Shown here: positions 21,423 through 35,135 of the stretch, piece after piece
Layout: each line of letters begins with the position of its first letter
Numbering within the stretch: position 1 is the stretch's first letter
DNA from: Symmetrospora coprosmae
Lineage: Eukaryota; Basidiomycota; Cystobasidiomycetes; Symmetrosporaceae
Length of the DNA stretch: 64,000 bases
Direction of reading: 5' to 3'
Assembly (NCBI GenBank): GCA_008802785.1
Contig: VUYT01000049.1
Coordinates: 1 to 64,000, forward strand
Position numbers and translations under genes: made by a program
Notes under the pieces: generated by a model
What the model was told of the DNA's origin: nothing
What the model saw: the letters and a program-made list of their open reading frames with translations, nothing else
The model's database searches: none

Positions 21423-23282
21423 ATGCGCACCTTCGCAGGCGCAGCCGTGGCTCTGAGCCTCCTGAACATCGCCGGACCCGCAGCAGCAGCGCCAGCTCCG
21501 CCACCGATACACGCCTACACGCCATTCGATGACCTCGACCTGCTCGCATCGTCGTCGGAGAAGCGCGACCTCGACCGCCGATTCACCTCGAACGGTGGCA
21601 TGCGGGTCGGCTTCCAGCAGAAGCGTGGCAGCGAGTACGGCCGGACGGTGAAGCGCTTCGCCAAGAGGCAGGGCAACTCTCCCGCGGACGATTCTGCAGA
21701 CTTGCTCAACTACCTCGATATCCGGTACGTGCCCTCAGCCCGCGACCTAGGTGCCTTCCTCCCGAGTCGCTGACCTCGCCTTCCATTTCGGAACGATGAC
21801 GCCGCCCTGCAGGTACATTGCTACGATCAACATCGCCGGACAAGATCTCGATGTCATCCTCGACACAGGGAGCACGGAGTGAGTCTGGACGTACTGTCCG
21901 GGCCCCGTTCCTGCGCTGACGCCACTTCGCAGCACCTTCGTGTACTCAGCGCAGCCCGATCCTCTCGCTGGTCTTCCAGCGTCGCAGCTGCCTCCCCTCT
22001 TCGACAACACCACTCGGGAGGGCCTTTACGAGACCGACCTCGTCTATGAGGCGCAGTACGGCGCCGGAAACGGCGTGACGTCCACTCTAGGGACAGTCAT
22101 GCTGGCCGACTGCTTCTTGAACGGCACGGACCTCGGCGACGGAACACCACTCACAGTCACGAACCTGTCCTTCGCTGCGCTGTACCAGTCTACGGCCGCG
22201 ACTGGGGCCTCTGGCCTGCTCGGTCTCGGCTTCCCCCTAAACGGTAAGGTTCAGCAGCTTTGAATCAAAGCGAAAGGCAGCTAATGCTTGAGCTGCGCAC
22301 AGGCATTGTATGGCTCGAGGCCATCACCCGCTACTATAACCAGACGGGGCAGGCTCTCTCTCTCAACGAAAGCGCCGAGTACTGGCCGATCGTGCCGCTT
22401 CTCTTCCATGAGGAGCGGATCCCGCGCAACCTCTTCTCGGTCGAGGTCGACAGAAACAACGAGACCGTCGTGCCGACCGCCGCGACACAGTTCGACTACA
22501 CCGAGGGTGGCACGCTCACCCTTGGCGATTTCCCGGAGGGTCTCGGAGAGAGCGACTTTTCTTGGTCGGCGGTTCCCGTTGTCCAATTCAACGAGGTCGG
22601 ACAAGCCAGAGGTCTGCCAGTAGCCACTGGTAACAGATGGACGACTCCTTTGCAAGCTATCTACTTCAATGGACGAAGACTTGACGACACTCTGCAGCAG
22701 ACGGACAACGAGGACGGCAATTTTGTCCTTATCGACACGGGCAACCCGTCGACCGCTCTGCCGAGTGACGTCCTCAGCCAGATCACTAACGCGTTCGCTG
22801 CTAATCCCGACGTAAGCTCCCGCCGTCTTCGATTGACCCCTGCCATCCAGGCTGACGGATATGCCACACCATCGTAGAACCTTGTCGTCCCATGTGACTC
22901 GACTTTTGAGCTCATCTTCCAGATTGGCGGTACCAACTTCACAATGGCCCGCGAGGATTTCCTTGTTCCGTCGGCCGAGGCGCTCGACTCGCTGCAGTTC
23001 GGTGGATTCAGCACGCAAGGTTGCCAGTTGCAAGCGCAGCCGAACTCCCCTACTCCCAACGAGATCGGACCCGGTACATCGATCAGCTATCTCTTCGGAG
23101 CACCGTTCCTGCGCTCAGTCTACTCGGTATGTCTCCTTGACTCTGGCTGTGCATTTCCTGTCGCAACATACGGCTGATCAGCGTTATCTGATGTCGCCCT
23201 GACGCAGGTCTTCGATTACGGAGACCTGACCAACAGCATCGCTACACCACCGCGCATCGGTCTCCGCTCGCGCGTTCAGTAG
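21423..23282 (+). CDS. secreted aspartic protease (pepsin family A1), copy 1
   Basis: Six exons (21423-21724, 21813-21878, 21933-22243, 22303-22811, 22878-23126, 23208-23282) give 503 residues. A signal peptide (MRTFAGAAVALSLLNIAGPA) is followed by a propeptide with a dibasic site near residue 80 (VKRFAKRQ). The first catalytic motif VILDTGSTDTFVY is formed across an intron; the second is VLIDTGNPST. Pepsin-type landmarks include GASGLLGLGFPL and FGAPFLRSVYSVFDYGD near the end. The protein should be an extracellular endopeptidase. It is followed by a second copy with the same exon plan. The cysteines VPCDSTFELIF and STQGCQLQ probably form the conserved C-terminal disulfide. Confidence 0.92.
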
Positions 23283-23957
23283 GCACCAATATGCAACCTC
23301 CTTCGGTCGGTCGGCCTGACCCGTCCTGGGGCCACGGACACTCGATATACGTCAGGATAATCAGATTTGTAGCAATGTAGATTTAGCGAAATCATCTTAG
23401 CGCGCCGACAATCTATTCTATCATCTCAAGGTCATTCTCATCGTTTCGCCTTTCTCGCCGCCGAACTCGCGAGGTCCCTAAGGCCCAGGCATAGTCGGGC
23501 CTGCATGGCTGATCCTCCGATGGCTCAGGCTCTCTCTGCTCGAAAACCTGGAATTGACCAAAGCGCCTTCATGGCGGCCAATTCATGCCGTTGATTGCGC
23601 CCTGAGGCAGACTCCCAGAAACTCCGCTTGTTAACTGACATGACGCGCGACACCGCGTGGCAGCGGAGAACCTGGCCCGCGTCGTCAAGAGGACGAGTCG
23701 AGTACCGAGCGGTCTTCGCCCCATCTCCTCGCTCCGAGACTCGGTGTTTCCATCTGCATCGACACCAAAGCAATCTTCTTTGCCTGCAGGTTCTCTCCTC
23801 CTCTTCACGAACCATCCCGCTCATCAGCAGCTTCCTCCGTCACCTCCTCCTCCGCCGTGCCCCACGCGACTGCGTCAGACAGCTCCGCCAGATCTGCTGA
23901 TCTGATTGCAGAGCAGCTGCAACCTCTCTCACTCTACACCAACATCACAAACTCAAC
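23283..23957. other. spacer between the tandem proteases
   Basis: 675 bp with the 3' flank of copy 1 and the promoter of copy 2. The part just before 23958 is pyrimidine-rich. No leftover protease fragment is visible. Confidence 0.45.
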
Positions 23958-25786
23958 ATGCGAAGCGCTGCAGCCTCTGCTGTCTTTGCGATCTCAAGCT
24001 TCCTTCTCACCGGTCCAGCTGCAGCCGCCCCAGCCCCAGCTCCCTTCCCAGCGCCGCTTCACGCGTTTACGCCTTTCGACGATGTTGAGCTCCTCGCTGC
24101 ATCGGTAGACGCGCAGCTCGACAAGCGCGTCGCGGTCTCAGGCGGGCTGCGCATTGGCTTCAAGGAGAGGCACGGCCAGTTCGGCGGGGCGGCCAAGCGT
24201 TTCACAAAGAGGCAGGCTGCGGACGACGAGTCTGAGCTCGGCAACTTTGGCGATATCCGGTGTGTTTGCGCTCTGGCTTACTAGTCTCCTCCACGCCGGT
24301 AAGCTGATCTGAATCCTTCGCACACAGCTACCTCGCCACCATCACCATAGCAGGACAGGAGCTGGATGTCATCCTTGACACTGGCAGTACCGAGTGCGTC
24401 CCCTGCTCTTAACTCCTGGCACATCTAATCCGTAGTGACTGACTCTCCCACCCGCAGCACCTTCGTCTATACGAGCCAGCCGGAGCCGTTTGAGGGTGTC
24501 CCCGCCGACCAGGTCCCGCCCCTGTTCGACAATTCGACACGACCCGGTCTCTACTCCACAGGCATCCCATACGAGGCCCGGTACGGAAGCGGGAACGGCA
24601 TCACAACTACGCGAGGCAATGTCCAGCTCGCAGATGTCTACATGAACGGCACAGACATCGGAGACGGTACCCCTCTCGCGGTAGCCAACCTCTCCTTTGC
24701 GGCACTGTACGAGTCAAGCTCTGCTACTGGCGCTTCAGGACTGCTCGGTCTCGGCTTCCCCCTGAATGGTCAGTTGAGCTTGGTCCATGCTTCCGGTGCG
24801 ATGCTGACTCGTTCCTCTTAACAGGCATCGTATGGCCATCGGTCATCTCAAGCTACTACAACGAGACCGGAGAGGCTCTTTCTCCCGACCAGAGCGCACG
24901 CTTCTACCCCATCGTGCCCCTTCTGCACCACGAGGGCCGCATCCCGCGTAACTTGTTCTCCGTCGAGGTCGACCGTGACCCGGCCGACGCTCCTCCTCCT
25001 ACTGGCTTTGTATACACCGCTGGAGGTACGCTCACTCTTGGAGACTTCCCTGAAGGCACCCAGGAATCGGACTTCACCTGGTCTCCAGTGCCTATCGTCG
25101 AGTTCAACGAGGTCGGGGTTAGCCGTGGGCTTCCGAAAGCAACCGGCAACAGATGGACTCTCGAACTGCAGGGAATCTACTTCAACGGAGCACGTCTTCA
25201 GGACACTGAAGAGGGTAGCGCAGGAACGGACGGGAAGCAGTATCTCCTGGTCGATACGGGGAACCCATCCACCGGTCTGCCTCAGGATGTCCTGCTGCAG
25301 ATCACGAACGCCTACGCGGCCAATCCGAGCGTGAGTGCCTACCTCAGAGCCTCTAGAAAGTCCTCTTGCTAACAAATGCTCTCGCAGAACGCCTTTGTGG
25401 CCTGTGACGCGCCTTTCGAGCTTGCGTTCCAGTTCGGCGGGAAGAACTTCACCATGAACCGCGCCGACTTCCTGGTCCCTTCATCTGAGGCTCTGGACTC
25501 GGTTCAGCTTGGTGGATCTACGGACTCAGGTTGCCAGGTGCAGATTCAACCGGGAGAGGTCTCTCCCGAGGACTTTGGGAAGGGGACACACATCTCTGGG
25601 ACCCTAGGTACACCATTCCTTCGCTCGGTATTTTCCGTAGGTTATCAGCTCCCTCAAGCGCGCACCTGATATCGCACAGCTGAATCGCATTCTTCTTGTG
25701 TGCTGCCGCAGGTCTTCGACTATGGAGACCTGACCGATGCCATCTCGTCCCCTCCGCGCATCGGCCTCGCTCAGCGCACGCAGTGA
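23958..25786 (+). CDS. secreted aspartic protease (pepsin family A1), copy 2
   Basis: Six exons (23958-24259, 24328-24393, 24458-24768, 24825-25330, 25388-25636, 25712-25786) give 502 residues. Exon lengths are 302, 66, 311, 506, 249 and 75, against 302, 66, 311, 509, 249 and 75 in copy 1. Features are a signal peptide ending AAAAPAP, a propeptide with AAKRFTKRQ, VILDTGSTDTFVYTSQPEP and LLVDTGNPSTGLPQDV as the two catalytic Asp motifs, and C-terminal VFDYGDLTDAISSPPRIG. Identity to copy 1 is high in the exons, while the introns share no obvious sequence, so the duplication is not recent. Both should be secreted; the split may reflect different pH or substrate preference, which is inference. 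Confidence 0.92.
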
Positions 25787-26135
25787 GAGCGGCGAACGGC
25801 AGCAAGCTCCAATGCTTGTATCCCGATTCAATCACTCACGCTTCTTCGGTAGTTCGCTGTCACGTATCTGTATCTAAAACCTCACGCCTGAAACTCGCAT
25901 AACGTAACGTCATTAGCCGCAGCCAGCGCTACAACCGCACGGTCGAGTATGCCATCGCTCATGGCCTCGACGATTGCGACTTGGCACACGAGCGCCTCTG
26001 AAATGCCTTGATACCTGGTGTCTCTTGCGGAGCCCACTTCACGAGACTCACGATATACAACAACATGTTACGCGGTTCTGCCCTGCGCCCTGCCTCTGCA
26101 TTGGCCAAGTACGCTTGGAGATGCCGGACACAGAA
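25787..26135. other. tail-to-tail spacer
   Basis: 349 bp between the ends of protease copy 2 (plus) and the RRM gene (minus). No further gene seen. Confidence 0.4.
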
Positions 26136-26968
26136 TCATTCTTCTTCATCATCCTGCTGAGGCTGCTTGTCGGCGGCCGCAGACTCGCCAAGTGGCCGGT
26201 TGTGGTTTTTCAGCCAAGCCTCGTCTTCCCAGACTGTGCACGGACAAACGAGACGGTAATGAGCTTCAAGCTTGACAGTCCGAGTAAACACTCCGGCTTG
26301 CGGAAACGTACTAGCACGATTGCTGTTCCCCGGCATTTGCGCTTTTGACGGCTTTGCGATGTTGCATTTGATGGTCTGCGATAGGTGAGACAATGCAGGA
26401 TTAGCTTGTTGCGCATGGGCACACGCTCGAGGATGTGCCAACGGGGATCCGCACCCGTCCGTTGAGCTCGTTGAGGTGCATATTGTCGATAGCTTCGAGC
26501 GCGTCCGAGTTCTGCGAGAAGATCACAAAGCCGAACCCGCGGTTGCTGTCGCTGTCGGCGTCTTCGATCTGGCGCTGCCCGCCGTATCCACCGCGCCCCC
26601 CTCTACCACCACCGCGCCCGCCTCTGCCTCCGCGTCCACCTCCATCGCGCCCGTCGCCTGTGTGCGCATCGCAAAAGCGTCTCAGCCTGGCTCGTTGAAG
26701 AAACGGCCAGCGGAAAGCCTCCACTCACGCTGCCCCTGGTTCTTTGGTATTTGCACGTCGAGGACATCGCCAAAGGGGAGGAAAGCGGCGTACAGCGCCT
26801 GCGAGTCCACCTCGCGTCCTAGTCCGGCTGTTGCATGAGGGTGGTGCGGTCTCAGCTCCGAGGTCTTTCCCAGTGCCATCAGCGGTGAGGCAGCCGCAGC
26901 ACAGCCCGGCCTGACTGACAGACGTAGACGGTGTTCTTTGTGTCTCCTGATGGTTCGCCTGCTTGCAT
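26136..26968 (-). CDS. single-RRM protein of the PPIE/Cyp33 type, with an RGG insertion
   Basis: Five exons (26968-26920, 26827-26729, 26657-26455, 26375-26312, 26233-26136) give 170 residues. The RRM begins NTVYVSGLGREVDSQALYAA (RNP2), continues FLPFGDVLDVQIPKNQGQ, resumes at NRGFGFVIFSQNSDALEAI (RNP1) and ends GRTIKCNIAKPSKAQ. After the domain comes IWEDEAWLKNHNRPLGES, like the segment that follows the RRM in animal PPIE. No cyclophilin domain is present, as in short fungal members. Between beta-2 and beta-3, where others have a short loop, there are about 25 residues of Arg-Gly-Gly repeats. The start ATG at 26968 is 188 bp from the divergent calmodulin start. Its targets are probably RNA in the nucleus or spliceosome, by family analogy. 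Confidence 0.85.
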
Positions 26969-27156
26969 CCTGTATGCGTAGTATGGGTGAAGTTGATGAT
27001 GTTGGCGTGTCGGTTCGCGGCCCTCTGCCTCTGCCCTGTCGCTGTCCGCTTGCTGCTGGCTGGCCCCTCTGTGCGAAATCGCCCGTGCTGGCCAGACCCT
27101 TTCTCCCTCTCCGCGACGTCCATCCACTCTCAGCGCAACCCCTCCACGACAGCATC

Positions 27157-28486
<1,330 letters not shown>

Positions 28487-28917
28487 AGGGAGCAGTAAGG
28501 CGTGGCAGCATGGTGCTAGACGGGGCGTGCGCTGTCGCTCTGGGAGGGACAAGGAGGAAGAGAAAGGGGAATCTACAGGACTGCTTGATGGTTTGTTCTC
28601 CTCCTCCGCGCATGTCCCGCCGTACTCGGCTACCCCAATGACGAGCAATGAACATGGCACAGCTTGATAGTATGACCATGAGCAACTGTGTCCATCAGAC
28701 CTGTCTTCCTTTGCTGTGTGGATCCTGTCCCTAAGCCTGCATCTCCGTCGAACCGGTGCGATCACTCCCCGCAGTTACGTCAATCCCGCTTGCCAGTGCG
28801 GCGGTCAGTGGGTGGGGGGGAGGGGGGGGGGGCGCGACTCTGTTCTACTCTGCTGCGACCCAACTGCACACGGCACTGCTGCATCCCACACGTCGCAGCA
28901 CACGCACGCACGCCGCC
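28487..28917. other. intergenic stretch with G-run
   Basis: The 3' flank of calmodulin and the promoter of the SMP/C2 gene. It contains a nearly uninterrupted G tract at 28809-28833 (separate entry). No other gene is seen. Confidence 0.45.
28809..28833 (+). repeat. poly-G tract
   Basis: Runs of seven or more and eleven or more G broken by single bases, about 90 bp upstream of the SMP/C2 start codon. It could form a G-quadruplex. It is also a place where assembly or base calling errs. Confidence 0.7.
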
Positions 28918-31900
28918 ATGGCCATCATTGAGCATCACCTCGGTGAGGGATACTCGGAGCATCACAAGGTGAGGGGCTGGAGTGGGGGATCAGGCACCTG
29001 CGCTGCACCACGCCCGTGGTGCGAAATCACGCTCGGCAGCATGGGCGGGGCAGATAGGCAGCCCCCAAGGATGAGCAGGCAGATGCGGCAGAACTCTGCT
29101 CAATCTAACATCGTGCGTGCATCCATCCGCAGATTCCCAATGTGAAGGAGTTCCGCGAGGAGCAGCGGCGGCGGTACGAGCAGGCGGATGAGCGCGCCCG
29201 CAAGCTCTCGCAGCAGGCAATGTCGGCGCCCGTGGACGACTACGAGGACGAGGACGCCTATAGGTACGGGCAGGCGCGCACCATGCCTCGCGAGCCTCGA
29301 GACGTCGATCGGACGGCTGTCAAGCCCGAGCCGGACGAGGACCAGAAGCAGGAGCAGCAGCCTAAAGACGTCGATGACGAGGAGGGAGACATCTCCAAGA
29401 TCCCCCGAGGCGACAAGAAGCCGCAGACGGGCAAGGAGGAGAAGGAGGACCTCATGAAGAAGAACAAGGAGGCCGGGAAGAAGTCAAACAAGGTCGATTA
29501 CCAGGGGTGAGTGTTGGCGAGGTCCCCCGAGTCGCGCAGGCTTGATGCACCCTAACGCCTGGCTAATCAGATCGTGATCCTCCCTGCCCTCTACAGCGAA
29601 CGCATCGTCAAGGACCCCGTTACTGGCCAGGACGTCATCGTCAAGGACGCCGATTTTGGAGAATACGATGCTGAGGAGTTCGACCCAAGGCACCCAGAGA
29701 AGCCTGGACCATCGACAAAACCTCCTCCGCGCAACCCACGCGCGTACGACACAATCCACACCGCTCCCAAGCCTGCGTCGCCTACCAACATTCTGCTGCA
29801 GCCGTTCCCGGCGCCCGTAGACGTCAAGACCTTTACCTCGATCCGAGGCACGCTCAACGCCCTCGCAGCTGGCATTGCCATCGGACTTGGCGTTCTCTGG
29901 TTCCTCGTCGCCTTCCGAGCTGGCTTCTGGGCTTTCATCATCCGCTCATCCCTCATCGGCACCATCGGCATCGGCACCTTTCTCAGCGTTGGCCTTCTCG
30001 CAAAGAAGCTCGAAAAGGATATTGAGCGTGCTCGGGCAGAAATGCACCGCAAGCGGGGCGTCAGCCACGTTCCTCCGGTGCCCGAGTCCACCGAATGGCT
30101 GTAAGCCATCTCTTCCGCACTTGTAGTCGTGACTACAGGCTGACAAGTCCCTCTTACTTACGCCCCACAGGAACGCCCTTCTGGCGACGGTCTGGCCGCT
30201 CATCGACCCACAGCTCTTCGCAAGTGTCGTGGACATGGTCGAGGACATCATGCAGGCCTCGCTGCCCAAGTTCGTCGATGCCGTCCGCATCAGCGATCTC
30301 GGACTCGGCAACAACCCGCTGCGCATCGTAGCGATGCGCGGTCTGCCAGATCAGGTCGGGGACAAGGAGTACCCGCGCGAGGAGTGGATCTACCGCGCCA
30401 AGCCTGGGGATGCCCAGGTTGCAGACGCCGGTTCGAACGCCAAACGCAATGTCAATGGTCCTGCAGCCGCAGCCATGGCTGCCGGCCATGTCGAGCGGGA
30501 GAACGACAAGAAGAGTGGCGCCCAGACGGGCGGTGTGCAGGATATCGACGGGGAAGATGAGCGCCAGCGCAAGATTGACCGGGCCGTCCAGGAGAAGAAG
30601 GAGAATGGGAACGAGACGAGCATGAACGATGTCGACAAGTCCGAAGAGGAGCTCGACCAATCTGGCGACTATGTCAACTACGAGGTCTCGCTCGCCTACC
30701 AGGCAAAGCCGGGGCACTCCACCAACAAGCGGGCGTCCAATATCCACCTGATGATCGAATTCTTTCTGGGTGCAGTGAGTGCAGGATGTGCGACACTTAT
30801 CGGGCTCAGCTGACTGATGCGTTATTTAATCCTACCAGTTCGACTGGCTACACATCCCCGTTCCTGTAAGTATGGACGATGGCGGTCCCGTCTTATCGAT
30901 AGCGCATCCACTGATCTCATACTACATTGTATCGCCAGATCTGGATCCAAGTCGAAGGCCTCGTCGTTACTGCCCGCTTACGCATCCAGATGGTGCCTCA
31001 GATGCCATACATCCGCAACATGACCTTCACCCTGATGGGCGTACCCAAAGTCGAGATCTCGGCCATTCCCATGTCAAAGGCTCTGCCCAACGTCCTGGAC
31101 CTGCCCCTCATCTCCGGCTTCGTTCAGTCGTCGATCGCTGCCGCCGCGAACGAGTACGTCGCGCCCAAGAGCATGACGCTCAATATGGCTCGTGAGTTGC
31201 TCCCCTACGACTCCATCACACGTTTGTTGAAGCTCAATGACTGAGACGCGTTATATCCGGCAGAGATGTTGATGGGCGATGGTATCAAGAAGGACACTCT
31301 GGCTCTTGGCGTCTTTGTCATCACTCTGCACTACGCAACCGACCTCTCCGCTCAAGATAGCAACGGCAAGAGCGACCCATACAGTGCGTAACGCGATGCC
31401 AAGCGCCGTTCAGCCGAAGCTGTGTGACTTACGGAGCTCCTTCTGCCCTACAGTTGTGCTGTCGTACGCCAAATTCGGAAAGCCCATGTACTCTACCCGC
31501 ATCATCATGGGCGATCTCAACCCGGTCTTTGAGGAGACTGCTGTCCTCCTTGTCTCGGCCGATGAGGTCAAAGCGCAGGAGTCGCTCTCTATCCAGCTCT
31601 GGGATAATGACAAGTGCGTGTTTCTGGCAAGAGAAGACTTTTGGTGATGTTAGCTGACATCAACCCGCTCGGCAGGATGTCCGCCGATGACCTGGTTGGG
31701 CGAGTCCACGTGCCGCTCGAGGAGCTCATGGGCGAGCCGGGCAAGGTCAACAAACGGACAGACGATCTGCAAGGCTTTGAGGATGCCGACGAGATGCGAG
31801 GCTCGCTTACCTGGTCGGTCGCATATTACGACAAGGCCAAGCTCGACCGCAACCTCGCGACCAAGAAGGGAACGGCGGAAGGTCTGCCCAAGGAGGTCAA

Positions 31901-33513
31901 GGACAAGCCCGAGGCCGAACAGCAGGCCGCTCCCACCGACAACAAGGAGGCGGCCGATGCACTGCACATCCCTCCTCGCAAGGATCTCAAATCTGGCGTA
32001 TTCAGCTGCATCATCCACCAGATCAACTCGCTCGAGCGGCAGAACCTCAAGGGCGCCTCAGGCAGCAGCAAGAAGCGCGAGGGCAGTGCCGGACAGGACA
32101 CTGACGCGCCAGAGGAGGAAGGGCCGAACCTCCCAAACTCGTACTGCGAGATCTACGTCAACGATGCCATGGTTTACAAGACGCGAACGAAGATGTACAC
32201 ATCTATGCCGTTCTTCGAGGCGGGCACAGAGGTCTTCATTCGAGACTGGACTACGGCCATTGTCAGGATTGCCGTACGCGACGCCAGGCTCCGCGAGCAC
32301 GACCCAGTCCTGGGCATTGTCTCTGCCAAATTCACAGACCTGTTCCGCGGAAGCTCGCAGGTCACGCAGATGATGGCACTCCAGGAGGGTGTCGGATTCG
32401 GGCGAGGTAGGCTGACTGGTCACTCCGTGTTCTTGAGCACTGCTGACGCAAACATGCAGTCAACTGCTCCTTCCTCTTCAAGGCCGTCGATGCGCACCTC
32501 GACAAGAGCATGCTCGGCTGGGATACTGCGACTGTCGAGCTCCTCTCGGACATCGTCCTGGACACCTCCGAGGCGCACGGCTCACTCTCGACCAAGAAGC
32601 TCAAGCTTCACACGCGGGACAGCGACCACAAGGTCAGCTCAAAGAGTGCACATATCGAGGGCGACCGCATCACGTGGGACATTGGAGACGAGGACATTCG
32701 CATGCCCGTTTACAACCGCTTTGCGAACGCTCTCGAATTCGACCTCGGCGGAAGCAGTCTCAACCCGCTCGACAAAGAGCCGGATGCGATTGCCGTGCTC
32801 TGGCTCCGCGATCTCGTCGATAACGAGGAGAAGGAGTGGGCTGTCTCCTTTCGCCGACTGAAGTCGATACGCAGTGACTGACTCAATGAACCCTTCTCTG
32901 TGTGCTAGGGTCCGCATTCCGGTCGTCAAGGGCCCGAAGATGCAGCTACTCCGCCAGAATTACCTTTCCGAGAAGATGCTCGATACGCACCCTCACGAGG
33001 TCGTTGGACACATTACCTTTACCGTCAGGCTCGAGCCTGGCCTTGATCCCGACCACGAGATGGTCGCTCAGAAGACCAACACGAACCGACACGAGTGAGG
33101 AGTCGCATCTGAGCTCTGGTGCTTGATGTTGACCGCTAACATTCGAGTTATGTACGCAGATTCGAGGTGTTTGATCGAGTCGAGGGACAGGCCGCCATCG
33201 CCGAGCAGAACGCGCATGCCGATGACGACGGTGTCGTCGACAAGCACGAGCAGAAGCAGATCGACAAGGCCAAGAAGAAGGCTCTCGAGTCGCGTCACCG
33301 CGGGTGGGTGCCTTCGAATCGATGTTCTCGCTCGATTTACGGGCCCGCACTGACCAGATACTCCTTCCGCTTCGCAGCAAAATGCAGCTCGGAGCTGTCC
33401 GAACTGCGGTCTGGATGAAGGACGGCCTGAAGGCGAGGAAGGACAAGCTCAGGGCGAAGCTTCCCGGCGGCACGCCTGTCAAGGACGAGCCAGCCGTCCA
33501 GTCTGAGGTCTAA
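28918..33513 (+). CDS. SMP- and C2-domain membrane tether (Mug190/tricalbin-like)
   Basis: Thirteen exons (first 28918-28968, last 33378-33513) give 1,221 residues with all phases consistent. Order of parts: a charged N-terminus; a hydrophobic hairpin AGIAIGLGVLWFLVAFRAGF plus SLIGTIGIGTFLSVGLL near residues 230-280, fitting ER anchoring; an SMP-type lipid-transfer domain beginning LLATVWPLIDPQLFASVVDM; IWIQVEGLVVTARLRIQM at its later part; then a C2 domain with YATDLSAQDSNGKSDPY, MGDLNPVFEETAVLLV and IQLWDNDKMSADDLVGR, which keep the calcium-binding Asp. A second, degenerate C2-like region follows (SYCEIYVNDAMVYKTRT, TEVFIRDWTTAIVRIAVRD). Tricalbins and E-Syts tether ER to the plasma membrane and move lipids. 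The overall plan best recalls fission-yeast Mug190, but no search was run. Exon 5 is only 27 nt. Confidence 0.85.
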
Positions 33514-33681
33514 GCGGTCTAATCAAGCAAGAAGTCAGTCCGCCTCTCACGATATCCGTTCAGTCGTCAGCGCTAGATAGCTATGGTCGCTTGTAACGCC
33601 CCGCATACACGAATTGTGCCGCAATTGGCCGATGAAATACATACATTGTGCACTACTAGCGGTATTTCGTCTGACTGGGCG

Positions 33682-35135
33682 TCAGGCAGTTTTCAGTCTC
33701 GGGCCCGGTGCGGCTGGCTGATAATAAGCACCCAGCAAGCGCACAATAAGCCACGCATGGATGGCGAACAGCAGAACACTTGCTGCCCAGACCGATGTGA
33801 AGCTCGCTTCGCCGAGGAGCTCCATGCCGTACGCCTGACGCAGCCAGACGGCCTGTCCCGCAACCCAAGCCAGGAGGAGAGTCCAACCCCCTGCTTCCCA
33901 TCGATTGTCGAAGTATAGCTCGTGCAGGACCAGAGGGAGGAACCAAAGGCTCCACATGAAATATTGTGATGTGCATACCCGGTTGAAGGCCGTAAAGGTG
34001 AGGGTCTGCACGAACATTGCGAACGGGAGGGATGCTCTGCGCCCGAGGAAGATGCCAAGGGCTGCGACAAGTCCTAACTGTGGCACGAAGCTCGAGTTGA
34101 GTAGTGTCGTTGCCAGTGACTTTAGATTGAGTTTCAGTGGCGCGCTGCCGAGTGAGGCAAAAGCAGAGCTAGAGAGCTGCAAGTAGATGGCGTAGAAGTG
34201 ATGGGAAAAGTTGTGCCGGTGGTCGAGGCGGGTGAGGTGATATAGGAACGTGTGCTCGACGAAAGGCTGTCCCCAGCTGCGGCAAGAGGCATTAGTCCAA
34301 ATAGCGTCATGAGCAAGATGAGCGGGACTTACAGGCTGTACATTGCCGCATTGAGAAGCATGAAAGTGGCGAATGAGACGACAGCAAATTGTAGCTGGTG
34401 CCATTGCGGTCTCCACCATTTGCTTTCATTCGCGAGCTTGGCCATGATGGGCGCAGCGTAGATGACTGGGTACAGCTTGAAGTGTACTGCCAGGCCAAAG
34501 ACGATTGCCGAGGCCTTCCAGCGCTGCGCGTTGGCCAGAGCGAGCATCGCCACGACAATGACACCCAGCAAGGCCTCGGCACTCCCTCTCGTCGAAATGT
34601 TGGCCACGAAAGGGTTGAGCAGCCAAATTGTGCTGACGAAGAGCTTGGCTTTTCTGGCAGGGAGCTGCTGCTGGGTCGTGAGGATGCGGTACAGTAAGCA
34701 CCCGACAACAAGGTCCGCAGCAGCGAAGAGACATTTGCCGAATAGCGGGTGAAGGAGGGTGCCTGGCACGAGAAGCGCGGCCAGGAGGGGCGTGTACCGG
34801 TAGGTTGCCCGGTCGTACGGCGTGCCTATCCGGCCTGCTGCACTCGAAAGCGGGCCCGGAGCTGGCGTGGACGGGTGCACGATGAAGGCCGCGGCGTCGG
34901 AGAAGACGAAGTAGTCGACGTCGGTGTACTTGAGTGCATGATGGGCATCATGGTATGCTCCGTACGCTATGAGAACGACGCGCAGGAGAGCTGCAAGGGG
35001 GAGGAGGGTAACGCTAAAAGAGGCAGCGGAAGGGGATAACAAGTGGAGGAGGGAAGGAGGTGAGCGTGCAGGGCCAGATGAGCCAGGGCGAGCTTGGGTC
35101 CCGGGAGCTCTCGAAAGGGTCGTAGGTGGTGGCAT
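33682..35135 (-). CDS. GPI14: GPI mannosyltransferase 1 (PIG-M/Gpi14)
   Basis: Two exons (35135-34333 and 34276-33682) give 465 residues. It is a multi-pass ER protein. Residues ~70-80 read YTDVDYFVFSDAAAFI, containing the DxD-type acidic motif after the first membrane segment. Other PIG-M landmarks are YDRATYRYTPLLAALL, FGKCLFAAADLVVGCLLY, WLLNPFVANISTRGSAEALL, VHFKLYPVIYAAPI, and TRLDHRHNFSHHFY just after the splice. The last part, NRVCTSQYFMWSLWFLPL, is also characteristic. It adds the first alpha-1,4 mannose from dolichol-phosphate mannose to GlcN-PI on the lumenal side in GPI-anchor synthesis. It ends 168 bp from the convergent SMP/C2 gene. Confidence 0.94.
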
